Shown here one piece after another: positions 11,743 through 23,814 of a DNA stretch of 64,000 bases (its first letter is position 1; every line of letters starts with the position of its first letter). This DNA is from Apostichopus japonicus (Eukaryota; Echinodermata; Holothuroidea; Aspidochirotida; Stichopodidae), in assembly GCF_037975245.1 (NCBI RefSeq), contig NC_092568.1, forward strand, positions 19,053,001 to 19,117,000, read 5' to 3'. The translations under genes and the position numbers were made by a program. The notes below the pieces were generated by a model. It ran no database searches. It was given only the letters and a program-made list of their open reading frames with translations, and was not told where the DNA came from.

Positions 11743-14224
11743 CATATACTTCATGTTTAATTTTAGCAAACAGGTGGGCATCGTAGAACTGATGCAATCT
11801 GCAGCCAATGATGTTGTTAATGATGTAGAAAGAATTCTATAGCCAACATTAACATCAATCCTTAGTTATTGGGGTGAGTAAAATGATCCCCATATTAAGG
11901 TCATTAGAATGAGCAGGAATGTACACAAAATTTAGAGATTAAGAACATGGTGGAAATGCACAACTTGTTTAATGCAAAAGTGCTGATCTTGTGCTGGTGT
12001 ATATTGACTCATGTATAAATTGTATATATGAAGTAAACTGGATAGCATTCGTTATGCCAACTAAAAGCAGCTGTCTTGATTAATTTGGTTAATTAAGATA
12101 GTTGTGTGATGCTAAACGAACTGCCGGGCTGAAAGGACATTTTAAACAAAATTGATGGATGAATAAGGGAAAAGCAACACTGACAAGCTAACCTAAGCAC
12201 TGATTTACATCCACTCGGTATCAAATTTACTTATTTCTTTAATGCCATCTTTCGGATATTTTTCATGTATTCATGTAATATAAAAGCTCCTCTTAAAACA
12301 AACGAACAAACAATCATAACAAAACAAGAAATGCTGGTCATCTCAGTTTTCAACTCTTATTTTATTCACCTGTATCATCATCTCAAAGTTACCCTAAACT
12401 TGATATTAAAATTAATATCATATAAATATATATTTGTACAAATACTGTTAATTACATTACAATGATCCTGTATGATTGCAACAGCTAACGCAAGATCGAT
12501 TGAAGCATGACAAACTAACTAGTATTACCTTACTTTGCAATGCAAATTTTATCATCATCATCATCATCATCGAAAGGTGTCAAAAGGAAACTTGCAAAAA
12601 TCCATGAAAAATGACTTTCAAAAGTTTCAATCTCTACACACATGATCCATGAAAACACCAGTGGTGTCCTTAACCTTAACACTTTCGTTTACCAAATAAA
12701 GATAACAATATTATACATATAACAATTTGTGAAAACATTCTTATTGACAACAACAAAGAGATATAAACCAAAATTTAAACCAAATTACCATTTCTTCCCG
12801 GTGTTGCAACTGTTAAAACCACCAACATATAGCTGTTTTAATCAAATTTATGTTCAAACTTTTCCAAATATATTTTCAGCCAATCTATCTGAAGCACTGT
12901 AAGCTAAAAAATATGTTTATTGCTATGAAATAGTGTTATAACGATGAAAGTTTTTAGTAGAGAAATTAATTTAGCCTAATTAACCACACTGGAGTCGTTT
13001 TTGATCGTTTCTCTTTGCTGCAATGGCCATCCAACAGGTAAAGAACTGGCCACTGGAGGCCTACAAGGTCTTAGAGACATATAGTATGCCACTTTCAGTA
13101 GAATTTAGATAACAATAGGTGACACAGTAGTTTTAAACAAGCATTATTAATTACCAAAGCCTTAATTGTCATGTGGAAAATTTGAAAGCATTTTAATGCC
13201 ACTCATATCACGAAAGAGAATAAATACAGTTTAGCACACATAAAACAAAAGAGCACATTCAGTCCCTCTTCTATACTGACAAAGACAGTTCAACTAGAAT
13301 TGGACCTAAAATATGTCAAACTATAAAATACATTGAGTTCAAATTTAAGGCTCTACAAGGCTTTATTAAAATACTGCATGCTGCCTCCTTGCTTTGTATC
13401 ACCCGGCAGACAATATAAAAGTATGTATCTCACCAAAAATAATATCTTTCAAAAATTGACACATCAAGTAGACGACATTTCAATAGCACAGGATTTCTAT
13501 TACGATGATTGACTATTTTAAGCTATCTGTAAAATAAAACTCATCCAAATCATTTACCTAGCGGTTAGTAAGAAATCTTTGGTTGGCATGGAAAAAGTAA
13601 TGACTTATTAATGCTATATCTGTGAATTCCTGAAACTTGAGAAACATTGGCATGGGTGTGATAGAGGTGGAGGAGGGAGTGTTCTCAACATTCAAAAATG
13701 GTTAGGTTCTTTCTCAAAGTACTTCCACAGGGGTGAGTATTTCATAATCGCCTTTGAGTTCTTTTACACTTAAGCACATGAACAGCCCGAATCTTGACGA
13801 AAGAATATGTCTTCAAATTTATAAATGAGGATAATGTGGTTAAAATCCCCAGACTTTGCTTTACATCATCACTTACATAGTTTGCAGAGTATGAAATAAT
13901 AGGACTATTTATACCCAATTATTCTTGTTTAGAGTATGCTTTTTTCTTTAGATAAAACACAGAGTAACAATAATTACATGGGAACAACTTTGAACCATTT
14001 TCTTTCGGAATCCGTTCCCAATCTGGGCCAGCACTGCAGATAGCCGACCGTTGTGCATTGGCAGAATCACAACTGTTGTTGTTTTCCAACCATGCGACAA
14101 CTTGGAGTTTGATTCTCTTCAGAGATATCTTCCTAAAGTTCTAACGTCCCTGGGAGAATGATAAATAAATAAAATTAATCTAAATATCTTAAATTAAATA
14201 ATTTCGTCACAATTTTTCATTTCT
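11743..14224. other. Gene-free stretch, probably including the ANKEF1 3' UTR
   Basis: AT-rich DNA downstream of the minus-strand ANKEF1 stop. It has a (TCA)n run at 12551-12571. A minus-strand AATAAA occurs near 13366, but nothing ties it firmly to the transcript end. I see no other gene. Confidence 0.5.
12551..12571. repeat. (TCA)n microsatellite
   Basis: Seven ATC/TCA units in a row. Confidence 0.9.
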
Positions 14225-17200
14225 TTAGTCATCGTCACCTGATTCTATTCCACCCAACTCTGCAGATCGTTTCATGAAGTGATCTTTGAAAGGAAGATTG
14301 AAATCCGGAAAATCGATACCGTCTCCAAATCTTTGTCTCCTCTGTTCTTTCTTCACGATGAGTTCTTTTGTCGACGGGAGCTTGCTCCAGGCTTTCAGAG
14401 GGATGTAGGTGATATCTTCTTTCATCTCTATGCCTCCGGCCATAGCCGATGCCGCCCGTAGGACCGAGCCCTTCCGTTCTCTGGGACTGTTCGTGGGAGA
14501 ATCTTTACCCTGCATGTAGGAAAACCACATTCATACATTTGATATCCTGAAGTTTGCAAAGGACAATGTGACCATTGGTTTTGTTTTTTCTCAATGGTTG
14601 GTTCAGATAATTAATTATGGTTGAATTTGCAACAGCTTCATATTTAACGACAGAAATATTTGGGACGGCGAACATTTTTAATACCTGATTAGCAAATAAT
14701 TCGTGATCGACACAGGCCTGACTTATTATATTTGGAGCAGTTGTTTTTAACGTTCCGACCAAACAAATACTGACAAAATTCAATTTTGTTAACTTTGAAT
14801 AATGTAAATTTTATGGCAGCTGTGTTTGATTTTTCTGTGCCTGAATCACTTACCACAGTAGCCGGTTGTGATGTCATACCCCCTTGAGGTATCGGAGGTA
14901 CCGACTGGGCCCTCTGTGTGGATGACTTCTTTTCTCCCTTTTTATCTTTCTTCTTCTTGTCCTTGCTTGGAGGCGGTAGAGATGCAAATTTAGCTTGGAT
15001 AATCTGCAACACTCTTGGATCAGCCCACCATTTGGCCACATCTAAGGCAGTGTCACCTGCAAAGAAGATGACAAAACATAAAAACATAATAAAGGAAGCT
15101 ACAAAACAAAGAAACAATAAGAAATTAATAGCGAACCGTTCAAGAAATTTAGCTAATTTAAAATTGCCATCAAATTAATGTGAATTGAGGACTACTTCAA
15201 ATTGAATAAGTATCCAATCGTGGTAGCAAAAATGGTAAAGTAGGCCCTTTCTGAACCCTGGCATCCTCAGCTAGAGGATTAATTTGTTATGTCCCTGCAT
15301 CATAAAAAAAACTTGTTGGTAACTATACCAGGACCTTGGACAGGCAGATCAAGGGCCAGTATGTAAGTGCAAGACTCGATATAGAAAGAAAGTGAACTAA
15401 TTACAAAAAAAAATAATAAGAAAAAAAAAGAAGGATGACACAATAAAGGAAAAAGATGTGTTTACCTTTTCTATTTTCCAGAGTACAGTCGCAACCTTTT
15501 TCGATCAAGTATTGCACTATTTCTGGGGAGGATGTTTGAACTGCTCTTATGAGTGGGGTGGCGCCATTCAGAGACTGTGAATTGATGTCTGCTCCACGTC
15601 TTAACAGCAACTGAACTAAATCTAGTTGACCAGAAAGGCAGGCGTGGTGGAGTGGTGTCCATCTGAAATTATCTCTAATAGTTATGTCAGCCCTTTTGCA
15701 CCAAAAAGAGAAAAAGAAAAAAAGCTATTAAGATATTTCCTCCCAAGAAATCAGTTTTTGGAATTATTTAAAAAATTTCCTTATAGGGTCATAATTTTTT
15801 TTAAGTAGTATTTGTTAAATTTGTATTGAATTTGAGGCAGTGAGCAGGGTTGCAAACAGGGTGTTCTCCTCGAGTCGCGATTTAGTTTTGGTCTTGGCAC
15901 ATTTCACACAATAACAGACAAGAAAATAAATTAGCATTTCATCCATTCATTTAAGCAGTAGTAGAATGTTATTGTGTCATTTATTTTTAACAGCCAGTGA
16001 ATAAAAAAAATAGAAATAAAAACATAGACTTTATTTCCTCAAGTTAGTCAAAATTTAGACATTTGAAGATAACAGAGAAATTCCAATGATATTAAACCTA
16101 GCAAATATCAAATCCTTGATCTAAGTTTGAAAGTACAACCCCCCCCCCCCAAAACAAAAAAAAACCCAACAACTGCTCTTTTCTAGAATGGTACCATCTT
16201 CTTATTATTGTAGGAGGAAAACAATTGCTAGCAGTGGTCTTTTTTCTGCCAATGACATTTTATTTGATTGCATTTAAAATTCCTATCTTGTACCAAAATC
16301 AGTTTATACAGATGACAAATTTCTTACCCGTTCGCTAGCAGAAACTCCACCACATCCGTGTTACCCTTAGCACATGCAACCATGAGGGCGGTCTTGAAAT
16401 ATTTGTCCGATGTATCGACTTTGCCTCCGTAATGAAAGCATTGCTGGAGTGAATCCAGGTCGCCCATTGAGGCGGCGTCGTTCATCTTAACGTAAGTGAC
16501 TTCTTGATGATGGAGATACCAGGCGGAGTCGTCCTGTATCGGATGTCTGGGGGGTCTGTCTCGGTCAAATCTACCCGTGTCTGTGAAGGGTACGTGTCGC
16601 TCTATCAGGTACTCGGGTGGTCCACCGAAATCTGTCCTGTCCCCTTCGGGACCCAGACATATCGGCATGGGTACCTTTGTCTTACCCTTCTTACCCTTTT
16701 TGCCCTTTTTACCCTTTTTCCCCTTCTTGTCCTTCTTCTCATACGCCGAGAGTAAATAGGTCTTGTGGACATACTTCTTGGAAGTCATAAAATCACTGTA
16801 GTTGATCACTCCCTCTTTCGTCTTATCGTGAAGTTGGAATAGATTCTTAAAGTCGTCCTCGTCAATCGGAGCGTCCAACGTCATGAGAATATCATAGAAA
16901 TCGTCTCTCGCGATCACTTCATTCTTGTCTGAGTCTAACGTCTCAAAGCGTTCTTTCAGCTTCTCGGTGTTTTCGAGAGTCCAATCGTACAGCCTCACTG
17001 CCCAAGGCTCTGTCGGAGCTTTAGCACCCGACTGAAGTTTCTTGGAGAGCTTCTCAGCTTTCTTGCATTCCTTCAGTGCATCTTTGAAACCGTTATTTTT
17101 GGCGATAGCTTTCGGCAGTAGGCCTTCTTCATTTTTCACATTCGCTTTGCAGCCTGTTTGGATAAATAAATAGCGAAGATGGTATAAGCTCCTGTTTATA

Positions 17201-20200
17201 ATAGTCATACCCAAATTTCATAAACACGTTTGTCATGTGACGAGAAACTGAAAGCATCTCGACTAGCAAAATTAACCAAACTTAGGCAAGATGCTCAAAT
17301 TGTTACACATTGACTACAACTATGCATATAACAGATCTGGTATGTATACCATTTAGTCCTATCAACATGAATGTCATAACTGGTCGACAAACTTAACTAC
17401 AACCTCTGAACAGCTAGAAGTAAAATGTTAGCAGTTCCTATATACACTATTAACTATTCCCTGATATAGATGGTTCACTGTCTATAAACTTTTGAGATGA
17501 GACTATTATCAATTATACCGCTCAAAACCAGCATAAAAACACACTGTCATTTTAGTTTAATTGGTAGACTACAATATGGGGAGATATTTTGTATGCAGCA
17601 AAAGCAGAAGGATAGAAGAAATGCCTCCCTCCCTTCCTTCCATACTCCTGTAAATTTGTTTTTGAGCATGCCTTTCTCATTAATATATTGGTTATGACTT
17701 TTATTCCACTAGTGGCCCAGATCCTAGGAAAAGTACATTGCCACACAGTATGGAATATTTGCTTTATAGTGATACAGTTAACACTGAATTTCAGGATTTT
17801 ATAGGTTGTAGATATTTCGAAAGGACATGATTGTTCCTCTCTGGACAAGATTTATAAATGTACACAAAAACAAAAAACACCAACCAAAAAGAAAAACAAC
17901 AACAAACAACAAAACAATTTTATCTTACTGGTAACATCGCTCAAAAATTCTGATGTTACTAGATACATTTATAAAGTTGACAGGTTTAAAAGCGACCCAC
18001 AAAAACAACATAAATTTGCACATAAATTGCAATTTATATGCAAACTTTAAAACTGTTGAATTGAAAGGAACTTTTTAAAGAAAAAACTATCCTTTGTGTT
18101 TGATAAAATATGGTTTGGTATAGATGACTAACAGACAGACAGACAGACAGACAGACAGAAACATACCTCTCTGTCCGAGATATCGACAAGATTCTGCGAA
18201 CCCTCCCTCTGCAGCGTAATGCAGGGGTGTGTTGAGGATGACGTCAGTGATGCCCAAGTCAGCCCCGAAGCCAGCTAAAATTCGCAGAACTTCAAAATGA
18301 CCTTTCATGGCAGCTCGATGTGCAGGACTCATACCATTCTTGTCGCAAATGTTGACATCTGCACCTTTCTTGACGATGGTTCTTACAATACTAGCACTAC
18401 CACTGCTAGCTGCTGCTGCGAGAGCAGTCTGGCCTGTGGACTGTAGCAAACATTGAGAGGTTAAATGGAAGAAAAAACCCTTTTCATCTTAAGAGGAACT
18501 GACAAATTTGTGAATATTTTAATGTTGCAGTATTTATGAACAGTTGATATTATAGTACACACCAAACTCACCAAGAAAGGTTGGCTCTTCTACTGTATAT
18601 ATTTGCATTAGGGTTTAGTTATCGTTGATTAAAAAATTATGTTGATCAGAGAATAAACCTGGATGTCTAATTCAAGTTGGGAATTTTGTTTTGCTGTAAG
18701 TTTTGTAAAAGATACATGATTACTTATGAACTTGCGTTTTATTTAAATCATGTGTAAAAGTAAGTTGGCCTGACGTTTCAATCCTAGCAGGATCTTCATT
18801 TAGCATTTGAAGAAGGTCCTGCTAGGATCCAAATGTCAGGCCAACTTACTTTTACACATTCTCCTACACAGGCTCTCTAGTGGATAAGCAGTTTGCTAAC
18901 AGTTTTATTTTATTTTTATATTTATTTAAATCATGAAACATTGATTCTCCTGCTAAACTTCAGTTTCTAGGAGAAGAAGTATGATTTTGCTGAGCAAGCA
19001 AATGTAATATTGACATATTATTATTGATCCACATGTCACTATGTAATACATGAGGCTTAGACCATTTACCAATTATTCCAATACAGAAACATTTGTGTCC
19101 CACAATTGATAATGTAGTGAACATTGATTGAATGGCACACATGTGAAATTTATGTCTATCTTGATTGTTTTAGTGTGTGAATCTGGTGGACGTATGTTAT
19201 AGACCTTTTTTGAGGTAACTCATCTTGTTTACTTGGTCAAGTCAAGTACTTAGTCTTAGACAAAGTAAATGCAAAATGCAGCTTTAAAATAACAACACTC
19301 TTCTATTGCAAACACAATATTGATAAAGACAATGCCCCAATTATCAAATATTAACCATTTTCCACTACAGATACTTTCATTAACGATATTTACGATACAA
19401 TCATTAATGTACTGAACATTTTTTAAATGCCTAACTTCATAATTTTGAGTGTGAATTTGGTGGAATAAGGTAAAAGATTGTTTACATTGATCGATTGTTT
19501 CAAGACAACTTATCTTTACTTTCTTGGTCAAGCTACAGTAGCTAAGATGACTTTGACAATAGTAAATGCAAAATACAGTTTTAAAATAACAAAATTTGTC
19601 ATATTATAATTACAGCATTGGAAAAGACAAAGCTCCAATTGTCTCTGTAGTTAATTAAATAAATAAGTGAAATAAAAAATCTTTGTTTTTGTTTAGAGAT
19701 TAGAAAAAGTTCACTCACTGGATGAACACTGTTAGGATCAGCTGCATGATCGAGCAGGAGTTGACAGATCTTCTCGTTTTCATTTGCCTCAAAACAGGCC
19801 AGGACCAATAGCGGCATGCCATCGTTACCTACGTTATTGCAATCGGCGTTGTTTTCGATGACCATCTCTGCGCATCTTGTGTGTCGGCTGGTAGGCAGAA
19901 TGCAGTAAAAGAGAATTCCTGTAACATATGAAAAGGAAAAAGAAACCATAACAATTAACAACAAAATGTAGAATTATTGAGAATACTTACAGCTCAAAAA
20001 TTACTTTTCAAATATTAGAGATCAGCATCTTTGACTGTAATTTCTTGCATTTTTAAATTTGCCAATTGGGCCTCAATGTACTTGCCTTAAAAGCTTAAGG
20101 TTTGTCTCCAATCAAATTTGTTTTCTGCATTGTAGATGTTACGGAGTTTTCCAGGCATTTTCCAAAGGCAGCCCTACAACTGACTGAATATGATTTTTGC

Positions 20201-20931
20201 AGACCTTTATTGTAACTATTTACAAATGTTTTGTTCTGGGCTTTAACATATACCTCTAGTTAATTGTTTCTGGAAGGAATAAAACTTGTTTTCTGAAGTG
20301 AATTTAAAATACAAAAGTACTTAAAATGTAGTTTGCCTCTTAACCTCTAAACCTGTGACATTTTTTTGCAAAGCAAAGTCATTTATTTTAACATTTTCTC
20401 TTTTCATTATTATTAAATTGTCTTTCAATGAAAATAAAATTGTAAAGTAAAAACAGACACCTATGAAATAAGCACAGAGTGCCATTTTATATAGCTAAAG
20501 AACCTTTGGAAGCTACTGATGAATTTGGTTGTGATAGCATAGTCATGGGATCCATACAACATCTACTGTATTCAAAGAACTTTACCTTTTCCATCTATAT
20601 CTGTGGTTGTCATATCCGCGTCAGCAGTTGCTAGAACCTCCAGTGTCTGAACATGTCCAAACTCTGCCGCCCTCATTGCCGCAGTTCTACCTTTCAGATC
20701 GACAACATTAGGATGTGCACCCAGTTCCAGAATAAACTTAACCATTTCTTCATCGTTTACCCTGGATGCCAGATGTAAGCCTGTCTCTCCATTTTCTGGC
20801 TCACTGTAGTTGATGAGATGAGGAATACCGCTGGAGCAAAGTTTCTCAATCTGAGGCTTGTCTCTCTTACGTACACACTGCAGCAACTTGTGTGTTTGTA
20901 GAATCTCTAATCTGGTCTGTGCAACAGGCAT
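14225..20931 (-). CDS. ANKEF1: Ankyrin repeat and EF-hand domain-containing protein 1
   Basis: Seven coding exons, minus strand, in transcript order: 20931-20586, 19918-19719, 18440-18167, 17153-16328, 15692-15466, 15056-14854, 14509-14225 (stop TAA). All junctions are GT-AG and in phase: 786 residues, against about 776 in human. The first coding exon starts at an acceptor at 20962, so a 5' UTR exon lies further upstream. The start MPVAQTRLEILQTHKLLQCV matches the family. Order: N-terminal ankyrin repeats (about 1-300), two EF-hand loops (347-358 DSDKNEVIARDD and 383-394 DKTKEGVINYSD), a Lys/Gly-rich linker (413-433) ending VPMPIC, the motif HPIQDDSAWY, then C-terminal ankyrin repeats and an acidic end. 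Vertebrate ANKEF1 is testis-rich and associated with sperm; an axonemal role here is inference. Both EF loops have Asp, not Glu, at position 12. Confidence 0.95.
18131..18159. repeat. (ACAG)n microsatellite beside an ANKEF1 splice donor
   Basis: About seven ACAG units. On the transcribed minus strand it reads (CTGT)n, starting about 7 bases after the donor GT of exon 18440-18167. Confidence 0.95.
18751..18858. repeat. Imperfect palindrome of about 108 bp
   Basis: TGTGTAAAAGTAAGTTGGCC at 18751 is inverted as GGCCAACTTACTTTTACACA ending at 18858. The arms also pair inside: CCTAGCAGGATC with GATCC..TAGCAGGACC-type sequence. It lies in the ANKEF1 intron between exons 19719 and 18440. It could fold as a long hairpin in RNA. 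Confidence 0.9.
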
Positions 20932-20962
20932 CTTGAATGCTTCCAACTGCTTCAGATGAATT

Positions 20963-22631
20963 CTGTTGATAAAAATGATAAGCAAAGCACATGCAGGTTT
21001 ATGTTCCATAGTAGTGCATTCTATGTCATTCAAGAATTTTGGTTAGCACTGAAGTGAAAGCTAACGTAACGTCATCATTGCGGTAAGTTCCTGACCTAGT
21101 ACAATCAGTTTAAAGTTTCACAGTTTTGAGGTTTCTTTTGTTAGCTTAATTTGTTTTCTCATGGTTATTCATCAGTTCATGTCCTGTGGGTTCCACTGTT
21201 TTAAGGTAAAACTTTGTACAGTTAAACTAGCCAGACGGAAGTTGCTTCTGATGAAGGCCTATAGTTAGCCAGCTAACAGTTTCTGTCAGCAGGCTAAATA
21301 AATGTTAGTAAAACTTACACAGTTAGAGTAACACAACGTTACTTTAACTAAAGACTTAGCCTTTTAAATACGATAATACAGGCTAGTAAAAGTAGTTGTA
21401 AATGGGATTATCCTGATGACTGGTCACAACTCACATGCTTGGCTTAAAACACAAACTTAATATGTATGGCTATGTTACTTGTTAGTAACAGTAACTTATA
21501 AGTTACTACGTTATTCAATTGGTTCTGGGTTACTGTTACAGTTAGTGTTACTTACTGAGTTACTCTAGACTTTACTTATAGTCTACACGTCCGAATCCAC
21601 GCATGTTAAAGTTGTCGGAATCACTCAAGTTTGCCAATGTTTCACGTTAACGTTACAACATCATGTCTTCGTAGTGGGCGAAATTTGTAAGAAGGGATAC
21701 TGAGTAACGTTATTCTCTTCGCGATGAAAGGTATCGTTAGGTTAGTTGTGCTTGTAAGTTGCAACATAGGCTACTGGGTCCTTACACTTGACGGGAATAG
21801 AATGTGTACTAAATCAGCCTGTATATACAGTGTTCTTCCGGTATCATTCATTGATCGCATTGCCCTACATACGTGCACATATAACTGCTTCAACCGTTTT
21901 CACGTTACAACTGTATATACAATGTTGCTGTAGCAACGCGCAAGGCTTTAGGTTGTACAGTACTAAATGACGGACCATTGCTATTAGCAGAGACAATCGA
22001 TTAGCGATTATTCTCGGCTGATGAGCGGCAGCGCAGTATATGACATTTTATCCTAGACTGTTTGGCAATGCTTCGGTGTATTTTACACTATATCATATTT
22101 TTAAACACATCATCATATAGCTCCCAACTTCTGTAACCAATGATACCTACAATCTTGGCCCAGGATTGCCAAATAAACTGACAAATCTTTTTCTATATGA
22201 CGGGGAATCATGGAGGGACAACACATTTGTATTTAACTGAAATTAAATAAATCCAGGGTTTCTTTAATTCGCAAGAAAGTTTCTTTAATAAAGAAGAACA
22301 GAAGAAGGAACTTTCCTATACTCGCGAAAACTGCCTACCTTCAAAGTTTTCGCAACTAAATTTGGTTTTGTCTGGTGAATTCAGGGTCGTTGATGCCACG
22401 GTTGCCCAAATAGGATATTGGAAATATATTTTATGTTTGTTTCGCCGAATCATGTTACAATTTTCCATAAAATTCAACCGTACGATTTGAAATTGTTTGC
22501 TTTTCATTTCGAAATTAGATTTGTTAAGTTCCTCGCAATGTTGACGTTTTGTCTATATATGTTCGTTTGAAGTTTGAAGTATCAACTCTATGAGTCGAAT
22601 TTAGACGATTTGGCATCCAAATTTGGGACAA
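20963..22631. other. ANKEF1 upstream region with probable non-coding first exon
   Basis: An acceptor (TATCAACAG before 20962) requires a 5' UTR exon upstream. The best-looking donor is CA|GTAAGT with the exon ending at 21556. Its start cannot be fixed. The X-box at 21924-21937 lies about 370 bp upstream of this donor. Nothing else coding is seen. Confidence 0.45.
21924..21937. promoter_or_regulatory. RFX X-box-like site upstream of ANKEF1
   Basis: GTTGCTGTAGCAAC is a perfect inverted repeat with a 2-base spacer and fits the X-box pattern GTTRCY-N2-RGYAAC bound by RFX factors, master regulators of ciliary genes. It lies upstream of ANKEF1, within plausible promoter distance of the likely first exon. 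Binding is inferred from sequence only. Confidence 0.6.
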
Positions 22632-23273
22632 ACTAAAACGAATGACAGCGAATGACCGAATGACAATTGACTTTGTACAGGGTTAATTATCATTTGCGAA
22701 TGACAGCGAATGACAGCGAATGACAACGAAGGACAACGAAGGACAACGAAGGACAACGAAGGACAACGAAGGACAGTGTTGAGTGGAGATAGAATAATTA
22801 ACGGAGTGGAGTAAATGCGGTTATTGGTTTTCTGCGCAAAAATGATTTGAGGAAAATCGCATGTTACGTGGTTGCAGGGTTTTGATGTAATTTACGGATA
22901 GAAACCACAGGGAAAGTTTTGTGTGAGAATGCGCTCGAGTGCTGTGCTTTTTACATCTGTAGATTTATATAGAAAGCCTAACTGAAGCCGTTTCAAGATT
23001 ATAGTATTGTTAGTTTCTAACAATTAATATCGGAAAAATGACGTTAAATTTACTTTTTAAAATCAGACTTACAATTTCGCTTACTATAAGGTGCGTTTTT
23101 ATCTTGTCCGTACTTTATTAGATCTAGATACCCACGAAGTCTGAACTGTGATACCCGGTTGAAGCAAATGTCTGTGCTGTCATTACTGTCATTCGTTTTA
23201 GTCAACGCAATTTTTTAGTGTGTACAACATATTGTCATTCGTTATGTGTAACGCAATTGTCATTCGTTTTAGT
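22632..23273. mobile_element. Non-coding DNA transposon with ACTAAAACGAATGACA ends
   Basis: The 16-base end ACTAAAACGAATGACA at 22632 is repeated inverted at 23258-23273, with one more inverted copy near 23186-23201. Many subterminal GAATGACA motifs occur and a minisatellite lies inside. There is no coding capacity and no clear target duplication. The superfamily is unknown. Confidence 0.65.
22696..22776. repeat. 10-bp minisatellite
   Basis: About three copies of CGAATGACAG, followed by about five of CGAAGGACAA. The unit matches the terminal motif of the element around it, so the array probably grew from the transposon end. Confidence 0.9.
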
Positions 23274-23814
23274 AACACCCTCCAAATTTCAATTCCAAGT
23301 TTCAAGTATGTTTCGCCTTAAAATGTTGGCTATTTTATCTTAGAAATTCCGTCACTATATTTTCAAAAAATTATGAGCTATAAAATCTTTCATTCCCGAG
23401 GCTTTACCATTTCGAAATGATCAAGAGTACCAGGGGCGGATCCAGGATTTTGAGAAAGGGGGGGCCGACATCCCGATGGTAGCACTTTAGTGATCTGCGT
23501 CCTGGGGGAGGGGTTTAGGGGGAGGGGCCCCCTCCCCCTTGGAAATTTTTGGTTAATTGTGAGTGCTTAGATGCAAAATGGTGAAACATTTCGCCAAAAA
23601 CTAGAAAAACCAGAAACTTTGCAGACACGCTTTTTTGTGCACATATTTTTGCTCGATAGACACATATTTAAGAACGCTCAACAGTGCATGTACAATGGAT
23701 ACACTATTATTGCGTCGATTCGTTTTTTCTTTTGCGCGAAAATTATGACGCCAGATTCACCCTAAGAAAAAACATAAAACAAGATATGTTCAATGAGATA
23801 ATTATGATATACTT

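Noticed and set aside
22696..22776. CRISPR-like array
   Set aside because: The 10-bp units are contiguous without spacers, and this is eukaryotic DNA.
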